From Anseranas semipalmata (lineage: Eukaryota; Chordata; Aves; Anseriformes; Anseranatidae): a DNA stretch of 64,000 nt. A program made the translations under genes and the position numbers. The notes below the pieces were generated by a model. The model saw only the letters and a program-made list of their open reading frames with translations. It was not told the DNA's origin and did not search any database. Shown piece after piece: positions 11,268 to 23,500 of the stretch (within the stretch, counting starts at the first letter, position 1; each line of letters begins with the position of its first letter). The stretch spans positions 181,385-245,384 of the forward strand of contig VXAA01005612.1 of the NCBI GenBank assembly GCA_013399115.1. Direction: 5' to 3'.

Positions 11268-14200
11268 CCTCTTCTACTCTTGTCAGGTACATAAGGAAGT
11301 ATCTGGACAGTATTGTGCAAAGAAATCTGGCCTTTTTTTTTCTATATTCCTACAGCAATTGCCAAACATAATACTGGTCGGACACTGTAGTCATTAAAAT
11401 GATAACAAAAAGTAACAGAAAACAACAAAGGAAATAAGTAAAGTGAGTCTTTTTTTGGTCTCATGAGAGCAAAAAAATATTGATATTAGAATATTATGTG
11501 GAAATATATTTATACTCTGTCCAGGAATGTAAGACCGTTTTGTTATATCACCAGACGAAAATTATTGGATGAAGGAAGCTTCCTGGTGCTTAGCTCAAAA
11601 ATCGAAGAAATCTATTTACCTGGATCTAACTCTGCCAGTTAAATAAATAGCCAATTTGAATCCTGGAAGGAATTATACCTCATGTCCATGGACCATTCAT
11701 GGCTTGCAAGGCGATCGGCCAAATTAACAAGAATAGCCCATGTACTTCTGACTTCCTGATACTCAAACAGAAATGAGTGAGGAGACTCTTTAACATGTCT
11801 ATTTGTAATCAGAATATTATTGAATATGTAGTTGCTTTAGGAATTAACCTGTTTTATATTTTGGTAACAGTTGTTTCCAACTTCCTGGTGCTCTAAGGTA
11901 GGAAGAGCGTAGTCATCATTTAGTTCCCTTATCATGTTTTTCTGTGCTTAAAATTGTGCATGTATGTGCATGTACATTAGAAGGAGGAGAAAGGCCATCT
12001 ACTTTTAAATCTAAAATTGTATTTTCTTCCTCATATTAATAAGATGTTAGGTGAGATGCATACTGGGCTGAGGGGTTTCAATTGAGTGCTACATTATTCG
12101 CCTTAGTTGTCCTGCAACCTCAGTACTAAAGTGCTGTTTTAACTGAGGCATGAACATCAGATTACTTCATTAGCTTGAATACTGGTAGCAGAATTAAGAC
12201 CTATTAAATTCTTTTTTTCCCTAAATATTTTCCTAAATATTGAATTGTTTTATGTACTGTTTTCTGATAATCTGTGAATATCACATAAATGTTAACTCAT
12301 TGCTTATATAAAGTGTAGCCTTTGGTTTGGTGTGATCCAAAATAAACTAATATAGAGAGGGAAGTAATTTGGGGCTGATTCTTCACATAATGTAAAATAT
12401 CACAGCTCAAAGGACTTCGATGAGTCCATGACAATATCTGCTGGCTGGAGTTCAGAATGAGCAATTTGCGCCACTGCTTGGTCCAAAGATCCAAGTTACA
12501 ATTTCTATTCTGCTCTGATCAGGAAAGCTCAGAATGAGGATGTGAAAGATTAGGAATGTTTAATTTATTCAGTGTGTAGATTTAGGGTTGGTAATTTTTA
12601 TGAATAAATTTTTAAATATTTTTTTCCTCTTCTGGCTAATCTTCTCTAGGCAAAACTTTGGAATTCATCAAGAGAAGATAGTTTTAATCTTTTGTTTGCA
12701 TTTCCTTTCTTCTCATGCTCTAAGTAAAAGTTACTTTTATTTCCCTTAGTGATTGAAATCATTTTCTTTGCTGTACTAAATTGGTTTTGTATTTCATAAT
12801 TTGCATGCAAATCTAGTGAAAATACTTTGACAAAATATAAACCTCATGAATGAAACTGCTTTAAGTTTCAGAAAGCAGACATGTTTTCTTGAGATTTTGA
12901 AGTTACATATTTGTGTTCTTATAGGCAATTAAATTTAAAATGTACCTTAAAGCCCATCTCCTCTCCCAACATAACACCTGAACTTAATGCTGAAATGGGC
13001 TGGCTCAGTTCATTATAGCAAACTTTTCATTTTAACTTGAATCCATTATTTGCTGATATATGATCTGTGTGGCCTCTAATATGTTTTGGCAAAGCGAGAA
13101 TCAGCTATAGCAGGTATCAGAAAATAGAAGGCTGCAAAGCATGGTAAAAAGTAAAACAAGGCATTCAGCAATAATCTTTCTCACAACTTAATATGCGGGT
13201 TTTATAAGCAAAGTCATGGCCCCGTCACAATATTCATTTCTTTCATGGCTTTCATATAATAGGAAAGTTAGTAACAAGATAGGACTTCCCTGCATTGTGA
13301 TTTTCTTATCATAACTCCAAGCTTTACTGAATTGCCAGAGTATCCGCAGTTACCTTCTTCTTCCAGTTGAATCTATTTGTATTAATAGAAAAGAGCAATT
13401 CTCTCTCTGTTTTTTTCGATCTGCATGAGTAAAGGTGGGTGGCCTCAGACAGAATATACTTTAGGTTCATGTGGGCACACTCCCTGTCCCAGATGTGGCA
13501 AACATTGTGATGGAGTTGCCCAGCTCAGGTGTGCTGTGAAGTAAAAGCCAAGCCCCAGGGCAGACCTCAGCCTGCCCAGTCCGTCTCATGGACCAGCTCA
13601 GGTTGAACAACCTCTGAGTTCTTGAATTAATGAATGGATGTCTGGTGGCAGCCTAGGGTGTTTGGCTGCTCATCTTTGCTCTTCCTGAGTGAATGAGGGA
13701 GAAAATGGGGTCCTGTCTAGATACCAAGAGGGTATCTTCTCCCCATAGGAGCATCTAGTTTTTATAGAGCAAGATGAGGCAGACCTGTCTCGAGTACAAG
13801 CTTAGATGCAACCTTTCCAGATGGTGAAGCCATATCCATCCATGAGGGTCTCTGTTCATTCCCAAGGCCAAGGTGTTAACCTTCATCAGATTCCACCTCT
13901 CCCACACCTGTATGAAACATGGGTTTAGATTCCGAGTCCTTTTCCTGTTTGGTCTAGGTTAGAAATGGAAGAGGTGGTAGGTGCCTGGATTCTTCTCCAC
14001 ATAAAACCTACATTATAAATTTGGTTGCTTCTTAGAAGCAGACAAGACCACTTGCCACTTGCGTGAATTGAAAAAATCAAGCCCACAAGGAAACTACGTA
14101 ATGCCAGAACTGAGGTTGCTTCTGCAGAAATTAATTTGGCCCCTTTGAGTGCAGGCACCGTGACAGTCTTTTACAAATGAATACTGTTTTTTCCATGTGA

Positions 14201-14384
14201 CCCTGCTTTATGGGCAGTTAGCTTGTGTTTCTTTCCATCATCTTCATGTAGTATGTGGCCCCAGGGCTTTTCTTACCACACATCATTCAAAACCTGCACT
14301 GAATACAAAATTGTTGGTTGCCTCGTTGTTCTCACGGCTATCATACCTGAATACTTCACACAGAGTAATGACATTATCTGCATA
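11268..14384. other. Unique AT-rich noncoding DNA
   Basis: No coding region recognised. A perfect 14-base palindrome made of two opposed POU octamer sites lies at 12799-12812 (see findings). The interval 13440-13700 is somewhat richer in G and C but matches no repeat family I can name. Confidence 0.5.
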
Positions 14385-14456
14385 ATACCCTGGTCATTCA
14401 TGGTTTTGATATCCCTATTTCACAGGTGATGGACAGAGGCACAGACAGATGAAGAG
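14385..14456 (+). repeat. MIR-like SINE remnant (3' part)
   Basis: The text ATCCCTATTTCACAGGTGAT followed by GGACAGAGGCACAGACAGATGAAGAG matches the part of amniote MIR elements that usually reads 'cattttacagatgaggaaactgaggcacagagaggtgaag'. The copy is short and diverged. It is close to a second fragment at 14640 that overlaps it in consensus coordinates, so two insertions are more likely than one split copy. Confidence 0.5.
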
Positions 14457-14639
14457 CAAAACAGTTGACCGTGTACCAGCTAATTTCTACATAATATTTT
14501 TTTCATAGTCTCTATAATTTTAATCAATCTTTATTTGTATATAAATACAGTTTTAATCTACATCAATTGCAGCTGTAACTGTTCAATAGCTCAGCTCAAT
14601 TGTCTTGTATAGAGGACAGAAAATGAGGAACATCAAATT

Positions 14640-14760
14640 AATGGTCATCTGTAGGAAATGTGAAGTGATTTGTCCAACATCACATAGGAACTCTGTGGCA
14701 GATCCAGAAATGGAATTCAGGTCTTCAGTGGCAGCTGCCTTAACCATTAAATCTTATTTT
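14640..14760 (+). repeat. MIR-like SINE remnant
   Basis: GAAGTGATTTGTCCAACATC, then ACATAGGAACTCTGTGGCAGA, then GGAATTCAGGTCTTC follow the order of the MIR 3' half: 'gaagtgacttgcccaaggtcacacagc', 'agtggcagagc', 'gaacccaggtcttc'. The divergence fits an insertion predating the split of birds from other amniotes. Assignment is by memory of the consensus, not by alignment. Confidence 0.6.
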
Positions 14761-17700
14761 CTCATTGTGTAGTCCCTTGCTGGTTCATTATATACCTTCC
14801 AGTTCCTGAAACAAATGAGGCAGAGAGAAATGAAAGCCTCATTCACTACATAAACCTGATCCATTCCCAGAATACCATTTCTCAGAATACTGTCCACAGT
14901 GCACACAAAAAAGAGCTGCAGCTATGCCATGGAAAAATAGTCTGTGATCACATAATTGAAGATGGTTTCATAGTAGATATGTTCAAGAGGTCCAAATTGA
15001 GTTGCATAAGCAATTTTAATCTGGCATTTCCTACCTTTTGAATACTTGAATTTGAATGGGGTCCTTAGTAATTATTTCCGATACTTTAAAAAGAAATAGT
15101 AAAACAGAATTTCCCTTCTGTTGAACAATACTTTCCTTGAGCTTAGATAATCAGAATTTATATCTTCATTGTTATAGTTGAGACAACTAGCACCTGAGCT
15201 CTTAAAGTAAATGTTATTCATAGATGGCTACTTAACTTTTACAGGAATCAATCACTAGACTGAAAATGAAGTGCACATTCTTTTCGCAAAAAAAGTGTAA
15301 AGAATCAAATCTATGCCTTTGCATAGAAGTCTAGAGGGAACTTCGGAGTAGACAGGGAAGACCTATAAACTCTGTAGGTTAGGTTGTCCTTCTCTCCTTG
15401 TGTACCTGTTTGTCCCTTCACCCTGCACAAGTTCTGCCCCTTCTCCACTGTCTTTTTGCCATCATACGCTTCAGAACATAATATTTCTCTGTGGCCGGGC
15501 ATATTCACTGGTTGGCAGGTTGCAGAAACTGATAAAAGGAATAAAGATGGAGTTCATCTATCTAGATTCTACAAGTGATAACCATGCTTGGAGAACAGGA
15601 AGAGCACAGAACTGAGCTGAAACACTTTTACATTGTTGAGGACCTTCAGAAAGGTGGAATGCAGAGGAGGGTGGCTGGAATTAGGCAATCAGGTCAGGGT
15701 CCCGCTTTTTTCTTGCCGAAGGGCTCCGGGATCTCTCTCCCTCCAGAGTTACTCATGGGGCAAATGTCCCAGGCTACATCAGTGTCCTTTGAAGCTCAGC
15801 TCAAAGCAGTGCCTCTGGGTGAAGTTTGCAGCAGCCTACTGCAGAGCCTGTACTCCCCACAGCACAGTGCTTCCTGCCATGCTTTGACTCTTGGCTTTTG
15901 GGGGTCAGATGGAGATACATTGGCAAATTTTTATGTGTGGGACAGAGTATACTGGTGGGTCAAACTTCTCTGAATTTCGTGTTCTTAACTGACTCCTGAC
16001 TGTGTAATGAAGCATAACATTTTAGATCCAGATTTGTCTGCCATTTTCCACAGTGCTCTATACACAGTTTTAATGCTGCAGTGCAGAGGCTAAAAAGTCA
16101 AGTCAGGCTTGGGCACGGCTAAATCTATTACTTTCCTAAAGAATTTTGGCTTAGCTTTCTCACTTCGCTTGTTAGTATATTTTTCAGTTTCTAGTTTCTT
16201 GGTCAGGAGCCAAAATGTCCTCTCCTGTTACATGCTGCCTTAGGGGAAGGATAATCCCTGTGACTTTGGCAGGTGCCGATAACTTATGAAGGGAAGTAGC
16301 TTTTGCAAAGGAGAATTGTGACAGGGAGTGTTGCTGTATAATTTATTCCTATCCCATTTGCCTATCATAATTCAGCTGTGCAGGACCAGCTCATTTGAAG
16401 CCTCTCGTTTGTTAGCTATTAGTGCATGTCAGATCGCAAAAGAAGCTATGGTTTGCTTGCATATTGTATATTTTCCCTCAGACTTACCCAGATTTCTGTT
16501 TGCCTACTGCAGCTTTACCTCACATAAAAATAGGATTTCTGTTAAGTTTTCTGGTAACTCTTAAGAAACTTATTGGCTTTTTTTTTTTTTTTAGCAAAGG
16601 TTCTCCTGATTTATGGTCAAGAATTGGTCTTGATTTCTGCTGTGACTTTGACATCTGTTTCTTTGGTTGCAATCCACCCCCATGAATTTTTAGAGAGGAT
16701 TTTTTTTTTTTTTTTAATTTTAAACGTTAGCAAAAGAAGTAATGTAACTTCAAGACTCTTTTCAACCTTGGTTCTGGTCTAATCAGATTTTTTATTTATT
16801 TATTTCACTTTAGGATATGTGCCACAAATTGTTTATAAATCATGATGAAAATTAACGGTTTGCATAGGAATTAGTTCTGTTCCCAACAAAGAGGTAAAGC
16901 GGATGTGAGAATAACATACTGGCATAGCCCCCAACATTTATGTCCACTAAAATCCTATTTGAAGATGCTGTGAAAAAAAAGTAGATGATTTTCTGGGTGA
17001 TTGTTCAGGAATAAAATTAACCTTATCTAGGACTAGGGTTTATCAATCTGAGGTCCACAGTTCCCTATTGATCTGTGGACAGATTGCAAAAAAAGAAGGA
17101 AAAGAAAGCACACGTTTTCTCACAAGCAAGCAAATAAAAGTAAGAATAACTACAGATTCAAAGTTCAGCCTAATTTTTTATTTGTATGTAAATGAAAACT
17201 GTTGTGATGATTCTGTACAGCGTGAAACAAGACTTTTTCTTTAGAAATTGTTTGAATCATTTCTAAAGATATTTAGTTGCAATTTAATTTCAAAGATTAT
17301 GAACTATTAGCCTAGGGACAGCGTTGGCCAGATAGGTAACACGCAGGCATGTTATCATTAGATCTGCGTGAGCCCATGCAGCTGACAACAGAAGCTGTAC
17401 AGTCAGCCTATTCCCTTGAGATCAGAATCTGGCCCTGAAAGGTCAACAACAGTAATTGCATTCATCAGCTCCAAAATAATGAGTCTTCCCCTGTTTATAT
17501 TATTCTACCTTTGTGTGGCTGGCATCCATGATAAAACCTTTCCGCCTTTATAGTAATGGTCACCTCAGAGCCTGGTTATTAAACCTTATTGCAGGTTCTA
17601 GTCATTGGTTCTCTGGAGGTTTGGTTAGTTTAGTCTGTCAGCATGTTCAAAACTGTGGGGAGCACGCTGTCGTGCAGAAGGTATATCGCTCAAGGCCAAA

Positions 17701-18184
17701 TGCAAATGTTCTGGTTTGCATACACTCCCGAAGGTTTTAATTGCTGGAGCAAGGCCTCGCATTTAATAAACAAGTATTGGTGAGGCTCACATCTGGAGTA
17801 GCTAGTGTTTTGTTTTGTTTTTTGAAAAAAAAAAAATCAGAGTTTTTGTTTTTATTTTCAAACTGTGGATGAATTCCTTTGGTTCTTTGGAGCCAGATTT
17901 ATATTTATGCATTCCCAAAAGAAATCATGGCTGTTCTCAGTCATATGCTGCACATCTCAAAAGATTTTATCAGATGTTTTATATGCCATTAAAAAACTGT
18001 GGGGAACATTTCTCATGGAGTGCTTTTGAAATAATTCAATATTCGTAATGAGGATGAGAGTATGAAATGGTTTAGTCAAATTAGTAGTATGCTGGGCTGT
18101 CCAAGGCTGTATGCAAATCTGGCATTGATGCCACCCTTACTTTTCTTGAGCTTGTCGTCTCAAGAGACTAAGGATGGGAATGCT
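14761..18184. other. Unique noncoding DNA with T-runs
   Basis: No gene recognised. It contains poly(T) runs at 16578-16592 and 16700-16715 and a poly(A) run at 17825-17836. Overlapping frames at 15575-15973 (132 codons) and 15633-15887 have no recognisable domain. The stretch 17300-17460 is information-rich and looks like possible conserved noncoding DNA, though nothing in the sequence proves it. Confidence 0.5.
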
Positions 18185-18300
18185 TATAATTCGTCATTGC
18201 AAAGAGAGAGTGAGCTGCTAGCTCAAGGTCATGTGGCTCAATCTGGGGCAGAGCAGGGAATGAGACTCCTGAGAGCTTCTGAATCCAGGTCCATATTTTA
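18185..18300 (+). repeat. MIR-like SINE remnant (3' half)
   Basis: GCTCAAGGTCATGTGGCTCA, followed by GGGGCAGAGCAGGGAATGAGA and by GAATCCAGGTCCATATTTTAACC, parallels the MIR 3' half: 'cccaaggtcacacagc', 'ggcagagccgggattaga', 'ccaggtc', 'gtgctctttcca'. The order and spacing are right but the identity is low. Confidence 0.5.
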
Positions 18301-21300
18301 ACCGCCACAACTCCTTGATATGAAACTGTGATTATCTGATACATTTTGTCCTGCAATCAAAACAAAGGGATAATTGCTCATTTAGACATTGTTTCCTACA
18401 ATGAAGAAACAAATTAAATCAAAGAGAAGACATGCAAAAATCCTTAATCCAAGTCTTGGATTTGAGAAAATTTTTATTCAAGCCATGATGAGTTATGAAA
18501 ATTAATTGGAAAGCTAATGATAATTTTTATTTTCATTTGAGATGAAAAGCTAGGAGTAAATTTTGTATGTTGCTTAGATGTGGCGTTCTGTTTATAGCTC
18601 TGGAAATTTCTTACCAATTAAAGGCGAGCCCAGAAGTGCACGGGGAAGCAAGACCTTCATTCTCAGCGTTTCATTAGGTTGTTAATTAGCCATAATGTTT
18701 ATGACTTTCTAAAGCAAGTTGCTGAAACAGGCTTAAGGTAACATTCACGTTCTTTTGTGTTCTGGCAGTGTATAAATTGCCACTTACTTTAAGGTATAAC
18801 AAAATGTAAGACTCCACAGAAGAATGTAATGGATCTACTATTTTGTAAAGGAAAAAAATCAGATTATAACATATGTATTTGTTCTGATAAATATACATGT
18901 GCCAAATGAATTTTTCTGCTTGCACTTGAGTAGGAAAGGACGGATTTCAGGTTAAATCTATGCAGGGACGACTTCAGTTTATTGCTGATATTTATGAAAT
19001 GGTTGTACTTTTTGTCTCAGATAACTGCATGTTAGGCTATTTTTTTATTATTATTATTTCTTTTGTGGCTTTTCCATATTTCTTAAATTACCCCTTTTTA
19101 TACTTAAAGAAATACATGTAAGGAGGAGGGGGAGTGTATGATATTTTTTGTGAAGAGCAAAGCCATTCCTAGTCCTGATGGGTTACATTTTGCAGTTTTG
19201 AAAGTAAATTTATCTTGAGGAATAATGATGTGGAATAGACTTTTTATTTGCATAGATTTTTCACAAATTCTAATTTTTAAGCATTGTTAAAAATCTCCCT
19301 TTTAGTTTTTTGCAATTTAAGACTTTGAAAAATAAACTTTTAGCACAAGTTTTATTTAATAAGTGAAGCAAGAGCTCCTAGAACAGCTATGTAGCTATTT
19401 TTGGTGATGTTTAGTGAAAGGGTGACAGCACTGACCTTTAGAGTGTTTGTTGAGTACGAGCGAAGTCCTTGAACCATTCACTCTAGTGATGTAAAGCTGC
19501 CAAGAATATAACCTATGAGAGTAGGTGCAAGTGCAATAATAATTCTTTATAGACCTAAGGTTTTGTTCTAGCATTTTTAATACTGTGTGTGTTTATCCTT
19601 TCTTTTCCTATCACATGTCTACTGATGGTGGAGTTCATGTGTGAGCTGCATTGTAGCATGCCAAAATAAAAGCTAGACTGCATGGCAGTACACTAATCTG
19701 CAGCATGGAGTTAGGCTCATGCAATTTAAATTATGGCCAGAGGTAATAAAAATTCCTATTTCTAGTTTATAAGGGAACAACATGAACCCTAACAGCTGTA
19801 GAACAGTTCACAAGAGACAGTTTACCCACAGTTGCACTGAGGCTGGTTTATAATGTATGATGAGCTGTCTCAGACTGGACTTCTCATTTTTAGATTGTAC
19901 TATTTTTTTGCTAGTGAAGTTAATAGCAGGACTGCCAATGATTTCAGATAGGACTAATAAATGTAGTAGGTACCAATCTGAAAATATACTGATAAAATAT
20001 ATACACCTTGAGAAAAATTTAGACTATCAATATTGTAGTTGAATGGAATGTAGACATTTTCACATTCTGCAGTACTGTTAGCATTGGAAGGAATTTTACT
20101 GAAAGGGAAAATTTCTAAAATATGAGAAGCTTAAGAAAGATTGTATTTAGATTTGACTGAAAATCAAATAGTGGCCTTCTGAAGGTAGTGGTCAAAAATG
20201 TTGCCTTAGACTTCAGAAAGAAGGGGTTAACCATAAATACTTTTTTTTTTTTTTTTTTCCCCAAGAAAACATGCAACTGGAACAGATGTCTGAATGGCAA
20301 AAAGAAGAACTAAAATACTTTCAAGAGAGGATGAGGAAGCCAGGTTAAAAGAATTCAAAGCACGAAAGATGAAATTTTTAAAAAGGACTTTTATATTTGA
20401 GTAATTGAGATGAAAATTATTATTTTTGTTTGTTTGTTTCCTGGTTGGTCTCATCTGTTTTAAGCATTTCACAAAATTCTTCTAAGTTCCTGTCTTCCTC
20501 CTCCCAAATTGAGGTCAGTGTAAAAATTAATTATTTTCACCAGCAAACCAGCTGCAAAAGTCTGTAAAGAAAAATCCTTCATCCTGTAGACTCCCCAGAT
20601 CTTTTCACGTTAAGATGTCCTTTGACTGATCAGCTCTCAGGTGGAAAAATACAGCGTTAAAGTGCACAGTAACAACTATCCAAAAGTCAAGGCCAGAAAT
20701 GGAAAGTAAATCCCCCTCATTTTGCTTAGCAGTGAGAATTTCGGCAAGCAGAATGTAATTAGTGAAAGTGGAATTTGGCCATAACATTTGGGATGATGTC
20801 CAATACTTTCTCTGGACATTGTTGGAAAAAGCATCTTGCTATCTTTGTTAATGATAAATGGTGAGCACCTGGCTTTAAGGACCTTTTTTTTCTTTCAGTC
20901 AAGGTAAATCAGCTAAGCTTTAGCATCTGGCACTAAATCTCATTGAAATTATTGTGCTTTGGGAGGTGTGTCCTGAAACTACTGAGGGACTTTGACTCAG
21001 TGGGGAAGCACAGCAGGAGAATATTTATCAAGAATGCAAGCGGGACTAAGTCCCAACAGCTGTGTTGACCCAGATCTTTGGTTACCGAGGTGGGAAAAGC
21101 TGGGAATGGGAACTGACAGTTGGCTGGACAGTTTTATTCCTCCTGCTAGGGTCTTCGCCAACCACGCTTTGCTCCTGCCTGACCAGGTACCAGCTCCTGA
21201 ATGGCTGTTATCATTCCTTGCAGCTTATGGACTTGAAGAAGATCAGGCCAAGTTTTGGCCTAGTTTAACCACAGCTTACAATTCTGAAGAATGAAGACAT

Positions 21301-23357
21301 GTCTAAAGTTAGGTAGTGACAACAAACACAAAAAAGCAATTGTCTAAGTTGGCCTGCTATAGCTGCAGTAAATATCTTTATACAACATGAGGGCTTCACT
21401 ACCAAAAATTCAGCAGTATTTTATGCAAGGTAGCTGGCCAGTGAACATCTGCCTCTGAAATATTGTTCAAGAAAAGGTGTTGTCCCTTGTGAAGGAGAAT
21501 TAACAAGTAGAAAAAGAATAGAGCCATAAAGGCAGCAGTGACAGATCAGGGGGCGACTGAATCTCAAACACTATACATATTTCTTTTCCACCAAGGGATT
21601 CTTATGGAGTAACAGTATTTTTCATCTCTAATCACTGGTGCTGCGTGTCAGTATCTCTTATTCCTTTCCCAATTTGAGTGACACAGTGTGATATGTCTAA
21701 TGACAACTAGAACAAATTTCAGTAATGAGGTCACCTTGGGCCTGTATTACTGTCTGACTGCTGTTTTCCATAGAAATTATTTGTGAAAGCAGACCACATG
21801 CTCTGCATAACTTCCTCTGCTTTACTGAGAGTGACGAAAGGGAGATATGTTAAAACTTGCAAGGTGCAGATGGTTAGCATTGATCTATTTCTGATTTTGA
21901 GCTGTAAATTGATATGTAATGAGAAAACTGCCACTTTGGTCCCTAGAAAAAAGTTTATGTTTTTGGTTGAATTGCTTAACTTTTCTTTATAAATGTAAAA
22001 TCATGCAAATTCTAACTGGCGATGGGCAAACATATGCCAGCAAGAAAAATAATAAGTGTTTGAAAGATGAGCCCAAATGAAAATCTAAAGTCAAAAACCT
22101 AACTTTGCCTCCAGCTCAAGTTGAACAGAGATTTTGGAAAATAATAATGCAGGAACGTAATGATCCTGAGAGGCTGGGAAATACTAAGAGTCAAATCACA
22201 AGCTCTGTAATTCTAGTAAAATTCCACTGTTTGCTGGAATACCATATGAAGCATAGAAAATGAAAAGAAATGTTTCTGATTGTAGGATGTCACAGAAAAG
22301 TGGTTGATTGGAAATTTTGTTCAGTCTTCTCAATACAGAGGAAACTACTATCAAGTCCCCTGAGACTATGGTGGTCTCAGGGAATCATTCTGTTCTCTGT
22401 TGTGCAGAAGGAAATCCGGAACACTTGGACAAGAATATCATCTAATTTAGACTATATTAATTCCAAAGACTACAAGGGATTTGAATTGCAGTGATGTGAG
22501 GTCACAATACGTCTGCTGGTTACACACCAGTTTTCACACTGTGAGCATCAGCTTAGTAATGTTATTCACCCTAAGAACAGAATTTCTGTGGGATTACTTA
22601 ATAAATGTGAGCAAGATCAGGCTTTAATTATTTTTTTTAAGTAGATTCACGCAAATTTAGGAATTGTTAGTGAATAGGAAAACTGATTCGGCACTTCAAA
22701 ATAGCACCTTATTGAGGTCCAATGAAAACAGAGTATGAATTTGAGAATATTTTCGTGCTAATAGAATATTTTGGTGTGTACTTAGTGTCCAACATGAAAG
22801 AACAATTTCAACTCTACTTCTGGCTTCAACAGGAATCTCCTGCAACTGTATTTTCTTCCAGAGTTAATGATGAATAGCAAGCTCCTGTCCTATATTATGA
22901 CACTATTCTCTCACTATTAAATAAGATGGTGCTGAAGCAGCGGACTATGTCATGTTTGTACAAGAATCCTCACCAGAAGACTAGCCATTTATCTTGAAAA
23001 TCTGCACCATTTCTCATGTATTGACTGATCATTGTTTTATTAGTTAATGGATTTCATTACATATTTGTGTGCATTTCAAATTCACAATACACTTACAGAG
23101 CTACATAAAAATGATCACCAGGCCAGGAATCAAATTATAACTAAATCAATACATTGATCAGAAAGAACATTTCTAAATTAGCTTAATTAAGATGTTTTTT
23201 CTAGTATATGGGCTTATGAAATCCCAGGCAAACTAACACCAAATGCTTAGTGTCTTCCACAGAGAGCTATAAAATATTGCCTAGAATGAAAGCTTTTTCC
23301 TGACAGTTTCCTGAGAGTTTTGTTGGCTCCTTGCAACACTCGAGCTCACTGAGACTA
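18301..23357. other. Unique AT-rich noncoding DNA
   Basis: No gene recognised. A poly(T) run lies at 20241-20258. The 100-codon frame at 20992-21294 starts with TTG, not ATG, and resembles nothing I know. The interval 18590-18710, with a TTAATTAG homeodomain-type site, could be a conserved noncoding element. Confidence 0.5.
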
Positions 23358-23500
23358 ATTGGTCCTGATTCTGTTCTCTAGTTTATAGTTAGAAGGTTAA
23401 ATTAATTGAAATCAATGGACCTATACCAGTATGAGATGTTCTGATCTCATATTAAATGCTATGAAGGTAAAATCAAGTCCACTGTAATTACATTAATTCA
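23358..23500. repeat. Decayed sauropsid interspersed repeat (class undetermined)
   Basis: GGTCCTGATTCTGTTCTC, then GAAATCAATGGACCTATACC, then AGTATGAGATGTTCTGATCTC recall a partly palindromic repeat I remember as common in turtle, crocodile and bird DNA, in which 'gatcctgattctgatctc' and 'tgaagtcaatggagtta' flank a hinge and the end reads back as 'gagatcagaatcaggcc'. I cannot assign a class. The match is by recall of a pattern only. Confidence 0.35.

Noticed and set aside
20992..21294. 100-codon frame with a protein-like appearance
   Set aside because: It starts at TTG, has no known domain, and an overlapping frame in another phase is equally open.
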